A DNA stretch of 64,000 bases. Source: Hydnum rufescens UP504. Lineage: Eukaryota > Basidiomycota > Agaricomycetes > Cantharellales > Hydnaceae. Below the pieces are notes generated by a model. The model saw nothing but the letters and a program-made list of their open reading frames with translations, was not told the DNA's origin and did no database searches. Shown piece after piece: positions 1 to 8,739 of the stretch. The DNA lies in the NCBI GenBank assembly GCA_014904985.1, contig MU128909.1, positions 441,300-505,299 on the forward strand. The letters run 5' to 3'. The translations under genes were made by a program, and so were the position numbers. Each line of letters opens with the position of its first letter. Within the stretch, counting starts at the first letter, position 1.

Positions 1-25
1 CTTCAGGTTAGGTTCAGGTTTAACC

Positions 26-515
26 CAGGTTCAAACCTGAAATCATGAGCCCCTTCAGACATGAGAAATATCTGAGCTCAAGACTGATTTTAACCATAAT
101 CCAGAATGAGTCATTAATTCTGGCAAGTTCCAGAATTATGTAAGCAGGTTTTGGTGGAGAAATAGGTTACTTTGAAGTGAAGTTAAACATAAAACCTCAT
201 ACAAAGTTTATATTGACTATACATAGACTATGTGTATAGAACTTTGTATGAGTTGTATTACAAACATGTTTCATGATTTTATTGGATGTAATGGTCTATA
301 TGTTACTCACTTCTAACATGTAAGCTATACCCAAGATGGATTATCATCCACCAGAGGCGTGCTCCCATTGGTGACAATTAATTCTGTTACACTTGGGAAG
401 TTTTAGTGTGCTCGCATGTAACCCCTGGAATTATGGTCATAAGATGATTTCTCGGTAGTTCAGCTCAGATATTTCTCGTTGTTGAAGGGGCTCATGAATT
501 TCCACGGGTTTTGAA
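26..515. mobile_element. Foldback (MITE-like) inverted-repeat element
   Basis: Bases about 38-80 and 461-503 are inverted copies of each other; both contain CATGAGCCCCTTCA and GAGAAATATCTGAGCT. Weaker pairing continues outward (GTTCAAACC near 30, GGTTTTGAAC near 505) and inward (TAACCATAATCCAG near 90 against TGACCATAATTCCAG near 435). A second internal palindrome at about 193-252 pairs CTCATACAAAGTT with AACTTTGTATGAG. No ORF is present. The arrangement fits a short non-autonomous DNA transposon. Arm divergence suggests an old copy, and no convincing target-site duplication was found. Confidence 0.6.
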
Positions 516-2089
516 CGCTTCGGTCTCCCACCATAGGAATCCTTTAACTCTAACTGATAGGTTTTCTTACCATTAGGTTCATGGGTTCTTTTGCCCTGTT
601 CGAGAGGATTGCGCTGGTTGGGTTAAGGTTCTTAAGGATCAGGCGGTTTTCTAGCGCCAGGCATGGAAGGGGCAAGAATTACTCTGTCTTGAACCACTGA
701 TCTTGTGTCGGCAACCAATAATAGATTGATTGCTTGACTTAAATATAACTCCTCAGACCATTCGCCCATTATTTTTAGTCCATATTGAGCAGCAAGGCAA
801 CCCTTGGTTAGTAGAAAATATAGGGATCAAGCTGTGTCTCAAGTAATGGTATGTGTTGCTGTCCCTCATATATGCCTAGTACACGACCTCATACCTTCAC
901 CGAAGCATTTTTATTGTTCAACCCTAAAATAAATTGGTTTTACTGAAATATTGCAGCTCAACCTGAGACCCACCATAGACCATGCATGGCTGTCTGAAGG
1001 ACAACTTAGGGGGGGATTCTTGGTTTTTTTTGCAAATATTCTCTCTCCCCATTTCTTTTTCATGCCTCCTCCATGTCCTCCCATACCATCAGATTCTTCT
1101 CCTAGGAAAGAGCCACATAAGAAGCTGCTACCTGGCCTAAATATCTTACTGGATCCATTTCGACCAACCTCATTCTTTCTTTCCATTGATATATCATTAC
1201 TGTCCAATCTGTATCGATGGACAAGGGTGTGCAGTTATTGCATTAATGTCTCAATCGCAGCGTCAATGCTTTATGCATCCTTTTCAGGGTCATAAACCCT
1301 ATGTTACACCTAGGACGCAAGGAAGGATCATGGAATCTCTGCGTCTATTAGTTAAGGAGTCTCATACTTGGAAGAGGGCACCCAGGTTGCATGGGGTGTG
1401 ACTTGGGTACTATTGGTACCAACTCAAGCACATCACACTCTTGGAACGCTACTCTAGTATCTGAGATCTCCCGCTTTAGTGTCTACTTGCACTTCATCGT
1501 GAGGCTGCATACTTAGTGAAGGTGTCGTGTTGTAATAAAAACAACTTAGGGAACTGATTGCTCAAATGCTCTCGCCATTCCTTATATGCACAAGAACTCG
1601 GTTTCAGCAAATGAACAAGAAAGGCCACACTCATCCTCAGTGTAATACAGGTAACTACGAATTGTGTATGTGTAGGTTTAACCGTCACTGAGAACTTGAG
1701 CGAATAGTTGAACGTTGTCTGGCAGTGGATACCGGAAGCTGTGGCTTTAGGGGAGTACGAGCCAGAAAGGGGGAAACTAAGCGGAGAGGTCGAATGTACG
1801 GATAATGATGGGGAAAAATTAGGGTCCAGGGCGGGCAGATATGTAGTAAGACGCCTCCGGAATGCAGAGGCTCGGTTCTTGGTTGCTTTGAGTTTCCAAG
1901 AAAGTGGTTTGTAGAACTATGGGATGTGCCTTTAGCGATTACCATGGAGGCTGGCAAGCCCTTCCCCGCATCCTATATGGTTCGTCCACTTCGTCCATGC
2001 ACATTGTACGATTTCGACACATAATCCCTCAACACTGGCTCAACTTGTTCTCCATATATCATTCTCCTTCCACTATGTCTAACGGCTAC
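516..2089. other. Repeat-region sequence without a recognisable gene
   Basis: The only open frames are short (under about 115 codons), overlap each other on both strands, and show no conserved motif. A plus frame at 951-1295 is rich in F, P and S and has no recognisable domain. I see nothing here that can be supported as a gene, RNA or complete mobile element. Confidence 0.5.
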
Positions 2090-2697
2090 AGGTTAGAGTT
2101 GCTGGACATCCAAGGAAAAGTAAGCATAACAAAATACGTATCAGGTTTTGAAGAAAGAAGAAAGAAACATACTAACAAGACTAACCAAGCACTGACCAGT
2201 CTATAACCCACAGATATCCACATTTTGACCAGGAGAACGTAAACAAGAATACACAAATATCAGTAAACAGACCAACACAACATGAACGACATATAAGCCT
2301 TTCCACAAGCATCCCAGATGTATAAGCCATTCTATAAGCATCCCACACAACATATAAGCCTTTCTATAAGCATCACAGATGTATAAGCCTTTCTATAAGC
2401 ATCCCACACAATGTATAAGCCTTTCTACAAGCATCACAGACATATAAGCCTTTCTATAAGCATCCCACACAACGTATAAGCCTTCCTACAAGCATCCCAA
2501 ACGATATATCATTGACTACAGCTAGTCCATATCCCTTCCTATTCTCCACTGAACCCCATACATGTCTTGCAGAGTGTGATCAACCATTGAAGCAAACCAG
2601 CCTAATGAATAACAACAGAAATACAGTCTCCCATCCACACCTGGCTGAACCAGATTTTGATTTGACAGTCATCAGAGCTCCCAACCCTTCTTCTATA
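2090..2697 (-). repeat. Unclassified interspersed repeat, copy A (truncated, minus orientation)
   Basis: Read on the minus strand this begins TATAGAAGAAGGGTTGGGAG and matches the first part of the copies at 4066-5655 and 23576-25256. The match ends abruptly after CCAGCAACTCTAACCT, so about 1 kb of the 3' part is missing. It includes an expanded minisatellite that is nearly absent from copy B. It has no protein-coding content. Together with copy B it forms the outer part of a large inverted arrangement centred near 3255. Confidence 0.75.
2290..2510. repeat. Minisatellite, about 30-36 bp unit, around 7-8 copies
   Basis: Tandem degenerate units of the form TATAAGCCTTTCTATAAGCA followed by TCCCACACAACG. 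The same unit appears inverted in about five copies at 23765-23900 and once near 4260 in the other copies of the same parent repeat. Copy number therefore varies between paralogous insertions. Confidence 0.9.
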
Positions 2698-2763
2698 CCA
2701 CCACAGCAGGTGTGGTTCCTGAGCCCACTCATTGGGTGGCCTGTCATTTGTTTTGGTTTTGAC

Positions 2764-2866
2764 CTGGAATAATAAAGGCTACATTAGTATAAAAATTCAT
2801 AGCAGCGCAAAAAGAGTAGCTTGTGCTACTCTTTTGCGCTATTGTATCTACTGAGACAAAACATAC
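2764..2866 (-). other. Hairpin-bearing intron 1 (103 bp)
   Basis: On the minus strand the segment starts GTATGT, has a TACTAAT branch-point consensus about 25 bp before the end, and ends TTATTCCAG. Between lies an almost perfect palindrome, GCGCAAAAGAGTAGC with GCTACTCTTTTTGCGC. The upstream exon side ends in a second inverted repeat (ACACACCCGC / GCAGGTGTGT) followed by ATAAG. The spliceosomal signals are read directly from sequence; splicing itself is inferred. Confidence 0.7.
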
Positions 2867-2921
2867 CTTATGACCACACACCTGCATCAGCGGGTGTGTG
2901 GTTGTGTGGTTGTGGTTGTGT

Positions 2922-2924
2922 GCT

Positions 2925-2988
<64 letters not shown>

Positions 2989-2991
2989 TTG
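2922..2991. repeat. CTG/CAG trinucleotide tract
   Basis: About 70 bp of (CTG)n with TTG interruptions. Open frames through it translate only to homopolymers (L, C or A on plus; Q, A or S on minus) and are composition artefacts. It lies on the exon side of hairpin intron 1, between the two palindromes of the left arm. Confidence 0.95.
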
Positions 2992-3045
2992 TGTCGTGGT
3001 CGTGCGGTCACATTTCTGTTCCTGGGTGTGGCTGCGTAGTTGCAA

Positions 3046-3464
3046 ATTCAATGCTGGCAATTGTCAATACTCAAGAAGTGCCCAAGCGCTGGTGCTGCAA
3101 GCACAACACACAATAGTACCAAGCATGTATATTTAAAATAAATACTATATAATAAATATTTGTCCAGGAACACCTGAAGAAGGCAATGATAATGAGTCAG
3201 AGCCCAATAAGGCATGAGACGGTGAATTGCAGAGTGGATTGGGCCACTTCTACGCATCGGAATTGGCCCAATCCACTCTGCAATTCACCGTCTCATGCCT
3301 TATTGGGCTCTGACTCATTATCATTGCCTTCTTTGGGTGTTCCTGGACAAATATTTATTATATAGTATTTATTTTAAATATACATGCTTGGTACTATTGT
3401 GTGCTGTGCTTGCAGCACCAGCGCTTGGGTGCTTCTTGAGTATTGGCAATTGCCAGCATTGAAT
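3046..3464. repeat. Large perfect-to-near-perfect inverted repeat, about 200-bp arms, 17-bp loop
   Basis: Arms 3046-3246 and 3264-3464 are inverted copies with very few mismatches; the spacer is 3247-3263. Outside the arms the similarity continues in weaker form: hairpin intron 1 (minus) mirrors hairpin intron 2 (plus), and repeat copy A mirrors copy B. The whole 2.1-4.5 kb block is therefore an inverted duplication whose centre stayed nearly identical while the flanks diverged. Confidence 0.9.
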
Positions 3465-3561
3465 CTGCATCTTGCTTCCATCTCTGCAACCACAACAAGC
3501 AACCACCTGAAAAGGCAAGTGCATGACCATGCACCTGCCTCTGCAGGTGTGTGGTCACAAG

Positions 3562-3666
3562 GTGAGTATTTTTTTAGTAGATACAATGGCGCAAAAAGAG
3601 CAGCAAAAGCTGCTCTTTTTGCGCTGCTTTGGAATTTTTTTACTAATGTGCCTTTATTTATTTTAG
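3562..3666 (+). other. Hairpin-bearing intron 2 (105 bp)
   Basis: Begins GTGAGT, contains TTACTAATG about 20 bp from the end and finishes TTTATTTTAG. Inside is the palindrome GCGCAAAAAGAGCAGC / GCTGCTCTTTTTGCGC with a 3-4 base loop. Immediately upstream, 3524-3557 is another inverted repeat (TGACCATGCACCTGC / GCAGGTGTGTGGTCA) ending 4 bp before the donor. The layout is the same as intron 1. Confidence 0.75.
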
Positions 3667-3999
3667 ATTGAGGCCTCACAACAAGAGCCCAAACAGGAAC
3701 CTGATGCACAGGAATGTGACATGGCAGCGCAACACACAGGAATGCGACACAGCAGTGCAATGTATGGCAACACGACACAGCAGCACAGCGTACAGCAACA
3801 TGACAGCAGCGTGATGCATGGCAATGTGACATAGCAGCATGATGCACAGCAATGCAACATGGCAGCATGATGCACGGCAATGTGACACAGCAACCCAATG
3901 ACACGATATATGGCACCGCACCAAATGAGGACACAATTGTGTCAAATGACACACCAGGAATCACACACCTGCCACAGCAGGTGTGTGGTTCCATATCAG
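3667..3999 (+). repeat. Inter-intron segment with CAG/GCAATGTGACA minisatellite
   Basis: The 333-bp stretch between hairpin introns 2 and 3 is dominated (3720-3895) by degenerate tandem copies of CATGATGCACGGCAATGTGAC with CACAGCAG. Its length is a multiple of three, but every frame contains stops, so there is no support for coding now. It ends in a palindrome, ACACACCTGC / GCAGGTGTGT, just before intron 3. Confidence 0.75.
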
Positions 4000-4070
4000 G
4001 TGAGTTCCTCCCCCCCACTACCTACAGCCATGCAAAAAGAGCAGTGAAAGCTGCTCTTTTTGTGTTATAG
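4000..4070 (+). other. Hairpin-bearing intron 3 (71 bp)
   Basis: Begins GTGAGT and ends TGTGTTATAG. The internal palindrome is GCAAAAAGAGCAG / CTGCTCTTTTTG. It is shorter than the others and has no clear CTAAT box, so splicing is less certain. Its acceptor overlaps the first bases (TATAG) of interspersed repeat copy B. Confidence 0.5.
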
Positions 4071-5026
4071 AAGAAGGATTGGGAGCTCCGATGACTGTCA
4101 AATCAAACTCTGGTTCAGCCAGTGTGTAGATGGGAGACTGTATTTCTGTTTTTATTCAATGGGCTGGTTCGCTCTGATGGTTGATCACTCTCTAACAAGT
4201 TAGGTATGGTATTCAGTGGAGGATAAGATTGTGGTATGGACTAGCTATAGTCAATGATATATTGTGGGATGCTTGTGAAGGCTTATATGTGTTGTATTGA
4301 ACTGTTTACTGCTATTTGTGGGTACCTATTTGTGTCCTCCTGGTCAAAATGCGGATTCTAAAGAGGGCTCTAGACTAGTTTAAGCTTGATTTAGTATGTC
4401 AATGTGTTTCTCTCTTCTTCTGACTTAACTTTGTTTTCACTCACCTTTCCTGGGATGTCCAGCAACTCTAACCTTAGGTCCTGCAACTATCCTTGGCTCA
4501 GTATTTCGCATAGAGGGCTTCCAGTGACTTAGTCTTAACAACCTTGTATATGACTTAGCTCCAGATGGCTTTAGATCAGTACTCTCTTCAGATGCAAGCA
4601 GATTTGTAGACAGTAGTATATTCCAGTAGTGAGAAGATGGGGGGATACAGGAAAATCTACCAGCTTTTATACCTTTCTGAAGGTGGCTGTGTTTAAAGAA
4701 TATGACTCATTCCTAGGTGAGTCATATGTGAGAACAATAGGGTTGTCAAGGAGGGTGAGTCATTCATAAAGTGGTTGCATGATAGGTGAGTCATTCATAA
4801 AGTGGTTGCAAGGAAGGTGAGTCATTCATAAACAGAACAAAAGGGTTGCTAAGAAGGTGTTATCTTTCATAAAGTGGTTGCAAGGAAGGTGAGTCATTCA
4901 TAAACAGAACAAAAGGGCAGTCAAGGAGGTGTTATCTTTCTTATCTGTGAGGTTCTAGAAGTTATTTGTGGCAATGGGAGATAAAATCAAAGGATATTTC
5001 TGAGTTCTTGGAGATTAATTTGTTTG

Positions 5027-5097
5027 TAGTCCAGTGGTTAAGATGTTTTTGTTGCTGGTTGATAATGGGGACAAGTGCATGGGATGGGATTCGATGC
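5027..5097 (+). repeat. tRNA-derived (pol III promoter-like) segment
   Basis: TAGTCCAGTGGTTAAG at 5027-5042 resembles a tRNA A box, and GGGATTCGATGC at 5086-5097 resembles a B box. Copy C has the same pair near 24635 and 24695 (TAGTCCAATGGTTAAG, GGGATTCAATGC). No acceptor or anticodon stem can be folded convincingly, so this is not an annotated tRNA but may be the head of a SINE-like unit. Confidence 0.45.
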
Positions 5098-5104
5098 AGA
5101 AACA

Positions 5105-5560
5105 ACAGTTTGCATCTGTAATAGATGTTCTTGGTATCATTTGATGCGTATTTTTAACAGCTTTCTGGGCGCAGTAATTCCGAGCAGATCCAGTGTAAAC
5201 TGACAGAGAAATTTGTTTTTTACTGATGGGTGTTGATTCTGATAGTAATATCGTTCTGCAGAGTTCAGTTTTGATCTGTTATTTGCGTGCTCAGTACCGT
5301 TGGATGCGGATTTTTTATATCTATCCAGGCGCGGTTGTTTCGAAGGGATTGGATGCGAACTGACGGAGAAATTTGGTTTTTTACTAAAGATTCCGGATTT
5401 TGATAGTAAAATTGGTCTGGAGAGTGCATTTTTGGTCCGTTCGACTTGTGTTTGGTACCATTCAAAAGATGTGAATTGTGGCTTTCCGAGAGTTATATGG
5501 GCATACCTCTCCAATCAAAACTGATGGAGTAATCGAACAAACTCTGTTTTCATGCATAGC
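5105..5560 (+). repeat. Three diverged tandem repeats of about 165 bp
   Basis: Each unit carries the series: ATATCT/AACAG, GGGCGnGGTnGTTnCGA, ACTGACnGAGAAATT, TTTTTTACT, TGATAGTAAnAT and GAGAGTnCAGTTTTG. Units begin near 5130, 5290 and 5445. The same three-unit structure appears at about 24730-25165 in copy C, so the triplication predates dispersal. Confidence 0.75.
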
Positions 5561-5655
5561 CGTAATTAATTTCGTAATAGGTCACATGATCATTCCAATG
5601 GCTGGGATCAATGGATATTCGCATTTTCTGATACTGGATGTTTTTATCTTCCACA

Positions 5656-5906
5656 GTGGGTGTGGTGGGTATATGCAGGTGTGTGGCCTGCATGAACTAT
5701 GCCCCCCCCTGTGGTGGCAAACCCCAGGGGGGGGGGGGATAATATGTATATAGCGTAATATGTATATAATAATAGTAATAATAATAATAATAAATAGTAA
5801 ACAAACCATAGTAAATAAATAAATAATCTAGCACAGCCATGGATTGGCCAATAGATGGACAAAAAAACTGAATTGGAATGGCTTGATTTCGGCCATAAGG
5901 TCTGGG
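5656..5906. repeat. Low-complexity spacer (G/C runs and AT-rich microsatellite)
   Basis: Contains a C-run / G-run inverted pair (5701-5740) and an AT-rich (TAA)n-like tract at about 5750-5830. No gene is supported here. Confidence 0.7.
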
Positions 5907-5959
5907 GGACCTCTTAGGTACCATTTTCTGCCCCGAAAGTGGTACCTAAATTAGGTCCC
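5907..5959 (+). repeat. Left hairpin-forming TIR of element X
   Basis: GGGACCTCTTAGGTACCA is followed after 16 bases by TGGTACCTAAATTAGGTCCC, giving a stem of about 17 pairs with one bulge. The inverted counterpart lies at 19219-19271. Confidence 0.65.
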
Positions 5960-5975
5960 CTATGTGACTGACCAG

Positions 5976-6560
5976 CCTGACACAATTGATGAACCAAGTG
6001 CACCATCTGATCAGTTCACAAGTCGCAAGGATCTGGAATATGTGGATCAAGCTTATGCTCACACTCGTACTAAGAAGGAACTTGAAGACCTTTTGAACCT
6101 GGCACCCCGATACTTGAAGGAACATGCTGACAGGGCTTCCTATGGCAATATCTTCCTCAGCTATGACACTTTCCCTCCCATAATTGGCCCTGTGGTGTCA
6201 AAGCTCGACAGGTTGTGTCGACTTCAATGTGTTGAGTTTGATACAGAGTGGTTGATCCAAAAGCTTGCTTCATTACCACCAACTTCCATTGACCTTCCTC
6301 TTCACTGCATGGAGCTCCTTATGCGTGCTCATAAACATTGTGCCTTTGGTGCTGGTTTTGTTGTCACCATGTGGCCTACTGAAGGGCCAGTTCACAGTGT
6401 CATTCGTTGCATATGCCAGATGGCTAGTGCAGCTTTTGGGAGCACTCTCACCACCAATCCAGTTGCAGATGAAATGTTTGGTTTCTCCAAAGATCCCTCT
6501 GCTTGGCGTATCAAACTGGACTTGACAAGAGATTGTCCCCAGTATCCGAAATTCAATGAT
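5976..6560 (+). pseudogene. Captured exon-like coding segment, unknown protein (195 codons)
   Basis: A stop-free frame of exactly 195 codons is bracketed by a plausible acceptor (TGACTGACCAG) and donor (GAT|GTATGA), with no ATG near its start. It therefore reads as an internal exon, not a whole gene. The peptide begins PDTIDEPSAPSDQF and includes ELEDLLNLAPRYL, PPTSIDLPLHCMELLMRA and DEMFGFSKDP. Composition and codon use look like true coding sequence. I do not recognise the family. It sits directly inside the left TIR of element X, which suggests capture or an ancient transposon-associated gene whose other exons are gone. Confidence 0.55.
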
Positions 6561-7484
6561 GTATGATACTTCTTCATTGTTTGGTCCAAATTTATCAATT
6601 CTATATGTGTTCAGTCATTCCATTAAGCTGTCTGACTAGTACAAGTAAGGTCAGGCATTGAGAGCAACATCAAGATGAGAACTTGGCTCGCCTGGCATCA
6701 AGATGATATTATATACATCCAAGATTACTGACTGTTGTGTCTGCTGCCACAGCGCAATGGGTCACACAGTATAAGTTACTGTTCTTTTTGGCATTGCCCC
6801 AGTTCGAAACCTGGGTAAGTCAAGAGATCAAACTATCCACCCAACCCAATGCTCCTGCATGAACCATGCAGGACATTCAGGAAGTCACCTTTTACAGTAC
6901 TCCCGGTGTTATATCAACTTTCCATTCATCCCCCATATGAACCACCCCTGTGTGCGAGAGGTCAAAAATTTCCATTTCTGGAAGTCCCCCCTTATTTTCC
7001 TCAAGTTCACCCATGGCCGGGTCCTCTCAAGTTTAAACTATAACTAGTAATCTACTTCTGTGCACGTTATGGACCTAAATGGACTTCCACCCCAGCATTG
7101 AGTTCAGCGGGACTTGCCATGAGACACAACATCTTTTTTTCTGCCCAATCAGAATCCTGACTTGGTTTAACCTGCAGGTACCACTAGCGTAACTGTGGAT
7201 TGGACATCTGTGGACATCTGGGGCTGTTGGGCCCACATTTATCCTCAGCACACTTGATTGTGGTTGCCTCTTGCATGACTCTGATCTAGTGTTTGGGTTT
7301 GGATAGAAATTTAACTGTTGGGCTCTGCATATCTGTGGTCTGGGAACCTCAACTGTGACTCCAGTACTCCCTTGTGCTCTTTCACTATTCTGAGAACCAC
7401 ATATCACTTGTCTTCTGACTTAAGAGGGGCGGCTAGGACTCGTAGCAGTCTTAGTTGTAACTCACTGTCTTTTCTTGCATTATG
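6561..7484. other. No clear gene; possible tRNA-derived SINE relic near 6745-6825
   Basis: Within this stretch GCGCAATGGGTCA (A-box-like) is followed about 50 bp later by CCCAGTTCGAAACCTGGG, an intact T-arm-like hairpin with a B-box core. No acceptor stem or anticodon loop is convincing. The remaining sequence has only short overlapping ORFs. Confidence 0.35.
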
Positions 7485-7588
7485 TCTGCTTGAAGGACTC
7501 GTTCTGGTGGATGGCCATCTGATGTGCTCCAAGGGCGGTCAAAGAAGATTAGCACAAAAACGACTAAATCTGTGACATCCACTTTGAA
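7485..7588 (+). pseudogene. 5' fragment of the element X main ORF, cut by LTR insertion
   Basis: ATG at 7485 opens a frame that meets TGA at codon 4 and then continues (RTRSGGWPSDVL, KKISTKTTKSVTST) to the insertion point. If one copy of TTGAA and the LTR element are removed, the frame runs without shift into KKTANTPARMEESPPSEHD at 16627 onwards. The TGA is plausibly a CGA that lost a methylated C. This N-terminus is lysine-, serine- and threonine-rich, with no recognised domain. Confidence 0.65.
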
Positions 7589-8075
7589 TGTTAATTCGGT
7601 AGTATCCGAATTAAGGAGTGGGGAGGGACCGGAGGATGGAGGAGGTTCCGGTTCCAATGGATTAGTCCAGTCCATGGGACTGAGACCATTCCATCTAGCC
7701 CGACAGGCTAACAGTTCCTGGAGGGTTAGGGTTTCTATGCCCACTAGGGCAAAGTAAGAAGGTTTAGTCATAAAGTTGGGAGTCGCACAATGTGTAGTGC
7801 GTAATCAACAGGTCTGCGACTCGGTGAGTCAGACAGTTGATGATGGTAGAAAAGATGCATTTCGGGCTCTGCCATGGCTGGCTATCACTAGACTGATTAT
7901 GTAATAAGAGACAAATCTAACTATAAGCCAGGGCAGCACCAAACTCCAGTGGAGAAGCTTTCCACTGGGTTTGAATAAGGATGAAGGAGAAAAGAAAGAG
8001 AAAAGGGGAGGCAAGAGCTATGGCTCTACCTATGAGTTTGCCAAGTGGCCTAAGGGACTCCGGACACCACTAACA
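7589..8075 (-). repeat. 3' LTR of the non-autonomous LTR element
   Basis: This 487-bp repeat is bounded by TGTTA/TAACA. It differs from the other LTR at about positions 7813-7814 and 8061. On the minus strand it also contains the first codons of the gag-position ORF, here running out into flanking DNA. Confidence 0.95.
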
Positions 8076-8093
8076 CAGCCCCCCAGTCCCTTC
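8076..8093 (-). other. Polypurine tract next to the 3' LTR
   Basis: Minus-strand GAAGGGACTGGGGGGCTG directly abuts the LTR start, the expected position for plus-strand DNA priming. Its place fixes the element as minus-oriented. Confidence 0.75.
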
Positions 8094-8739
8094 GGCCATG
8101 AAGGGTGTTCCCTAGTATCCTGGTCTCCTGGTTCTACAATGTATAACACATCATAATCCGTACATGTGGCGATGTGTGCTTTGATGGCATTGTTTTAACC
8201 TCCATAGTAGAGTCTTGTTGTGACTCCGGTAACCGGGGACCAGCCAAAGTTTGCTTGTTCGGGTGGGTCTGGTTCTGGTCGTGGCTTCCACAAGCTGTAG
8301 ATGATTTAAACTTGCAGTGATGTTCATGACCACAGTTCTCCATATGCCCAACGTGTTGACATATCTCACCTGCATCTGGCGCGGTGTCTCGGGTGGAGTC
8401 GAACCTCTATATGCTCGTAAAAGTGCAACGCCATCATGATCAAGCCAATCGTCACTCAGCATGGTTCTGTTACATTCAACTACGGGTCCTGATGATTTAT
8501 GCAGGACACCAGTCCCTTCGTTCCAATCCAGTGGGGTGGATATCGGTAAGTGAGTACTGTGCGACACTGGTTCGTTTGAATGTGAGGTACATCTCCCGTC
8601 ACCATTCCTGTGCGTCCTGAATGGCTTGAACGAGTTCCCCCCCTTTGGGTACGTGGAACCCCTTGACAGGACTAAGGATGGATCTCAGGGGATTCTGCCG
8701 GAGATGTAGATGAGTTCGGGGATCCAGAAGGCAGTACAT

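Larger units (their letters stand above)
4066..5655 (+). repeat. Unclassified interspersed repeat, copy B (1,590 bp)
   Basis: Starts TATAGAAGAAGGATTGGGAG and ends TTTTTATCTTCCACA; both ends coincide with those of copy C at 23576-25256. Internal order: opening block shared with copy A; a single minisatellite unit near 4260; tandem GTGAGTCATTCATAAA blocks at about 4715-4945; a tRNA-like A/B box region at about 5027-5097; and three diverged tandem units of roughly 165 bp. No coding frame and no clear TIR or target-site duplication is visible. Class unresolved; a long tRNA-headed SINE-like composite is possible. Confidence 0.75.

Noticed and set aside
951..1295. 114-codon plus-strand ORF
   Set aside because: F/P/S-biased, no domain, overlapped by an equally long minus frame.
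2290..2510. CRISPR-like array
   Set aside because: Units are contiguous and degenerate with no unique spacers, and the host is eukaryotic.
2821..3116. Three overlapping ORFs of poly-L, poly-C and poly-A
   Set aside because: They are translations of a CTG tract in three frames; no coding signal.
3374..4018. Cysteine/histidine-rich minus-strand ORFs (up to 214 codons)
   Set aside because: They arise from the CAG/GCAATGTGACA minisatellite and cross two likely introns on the other strand; C/H spacing follows the repeat period, not a zinc-finger pattern.
5027..5097. Functional tRNA gene
   Set aside because: Only A- and B-box-like motifs are present; no cloverleaf can be drawn and the motif lies in a dispersed repeat.
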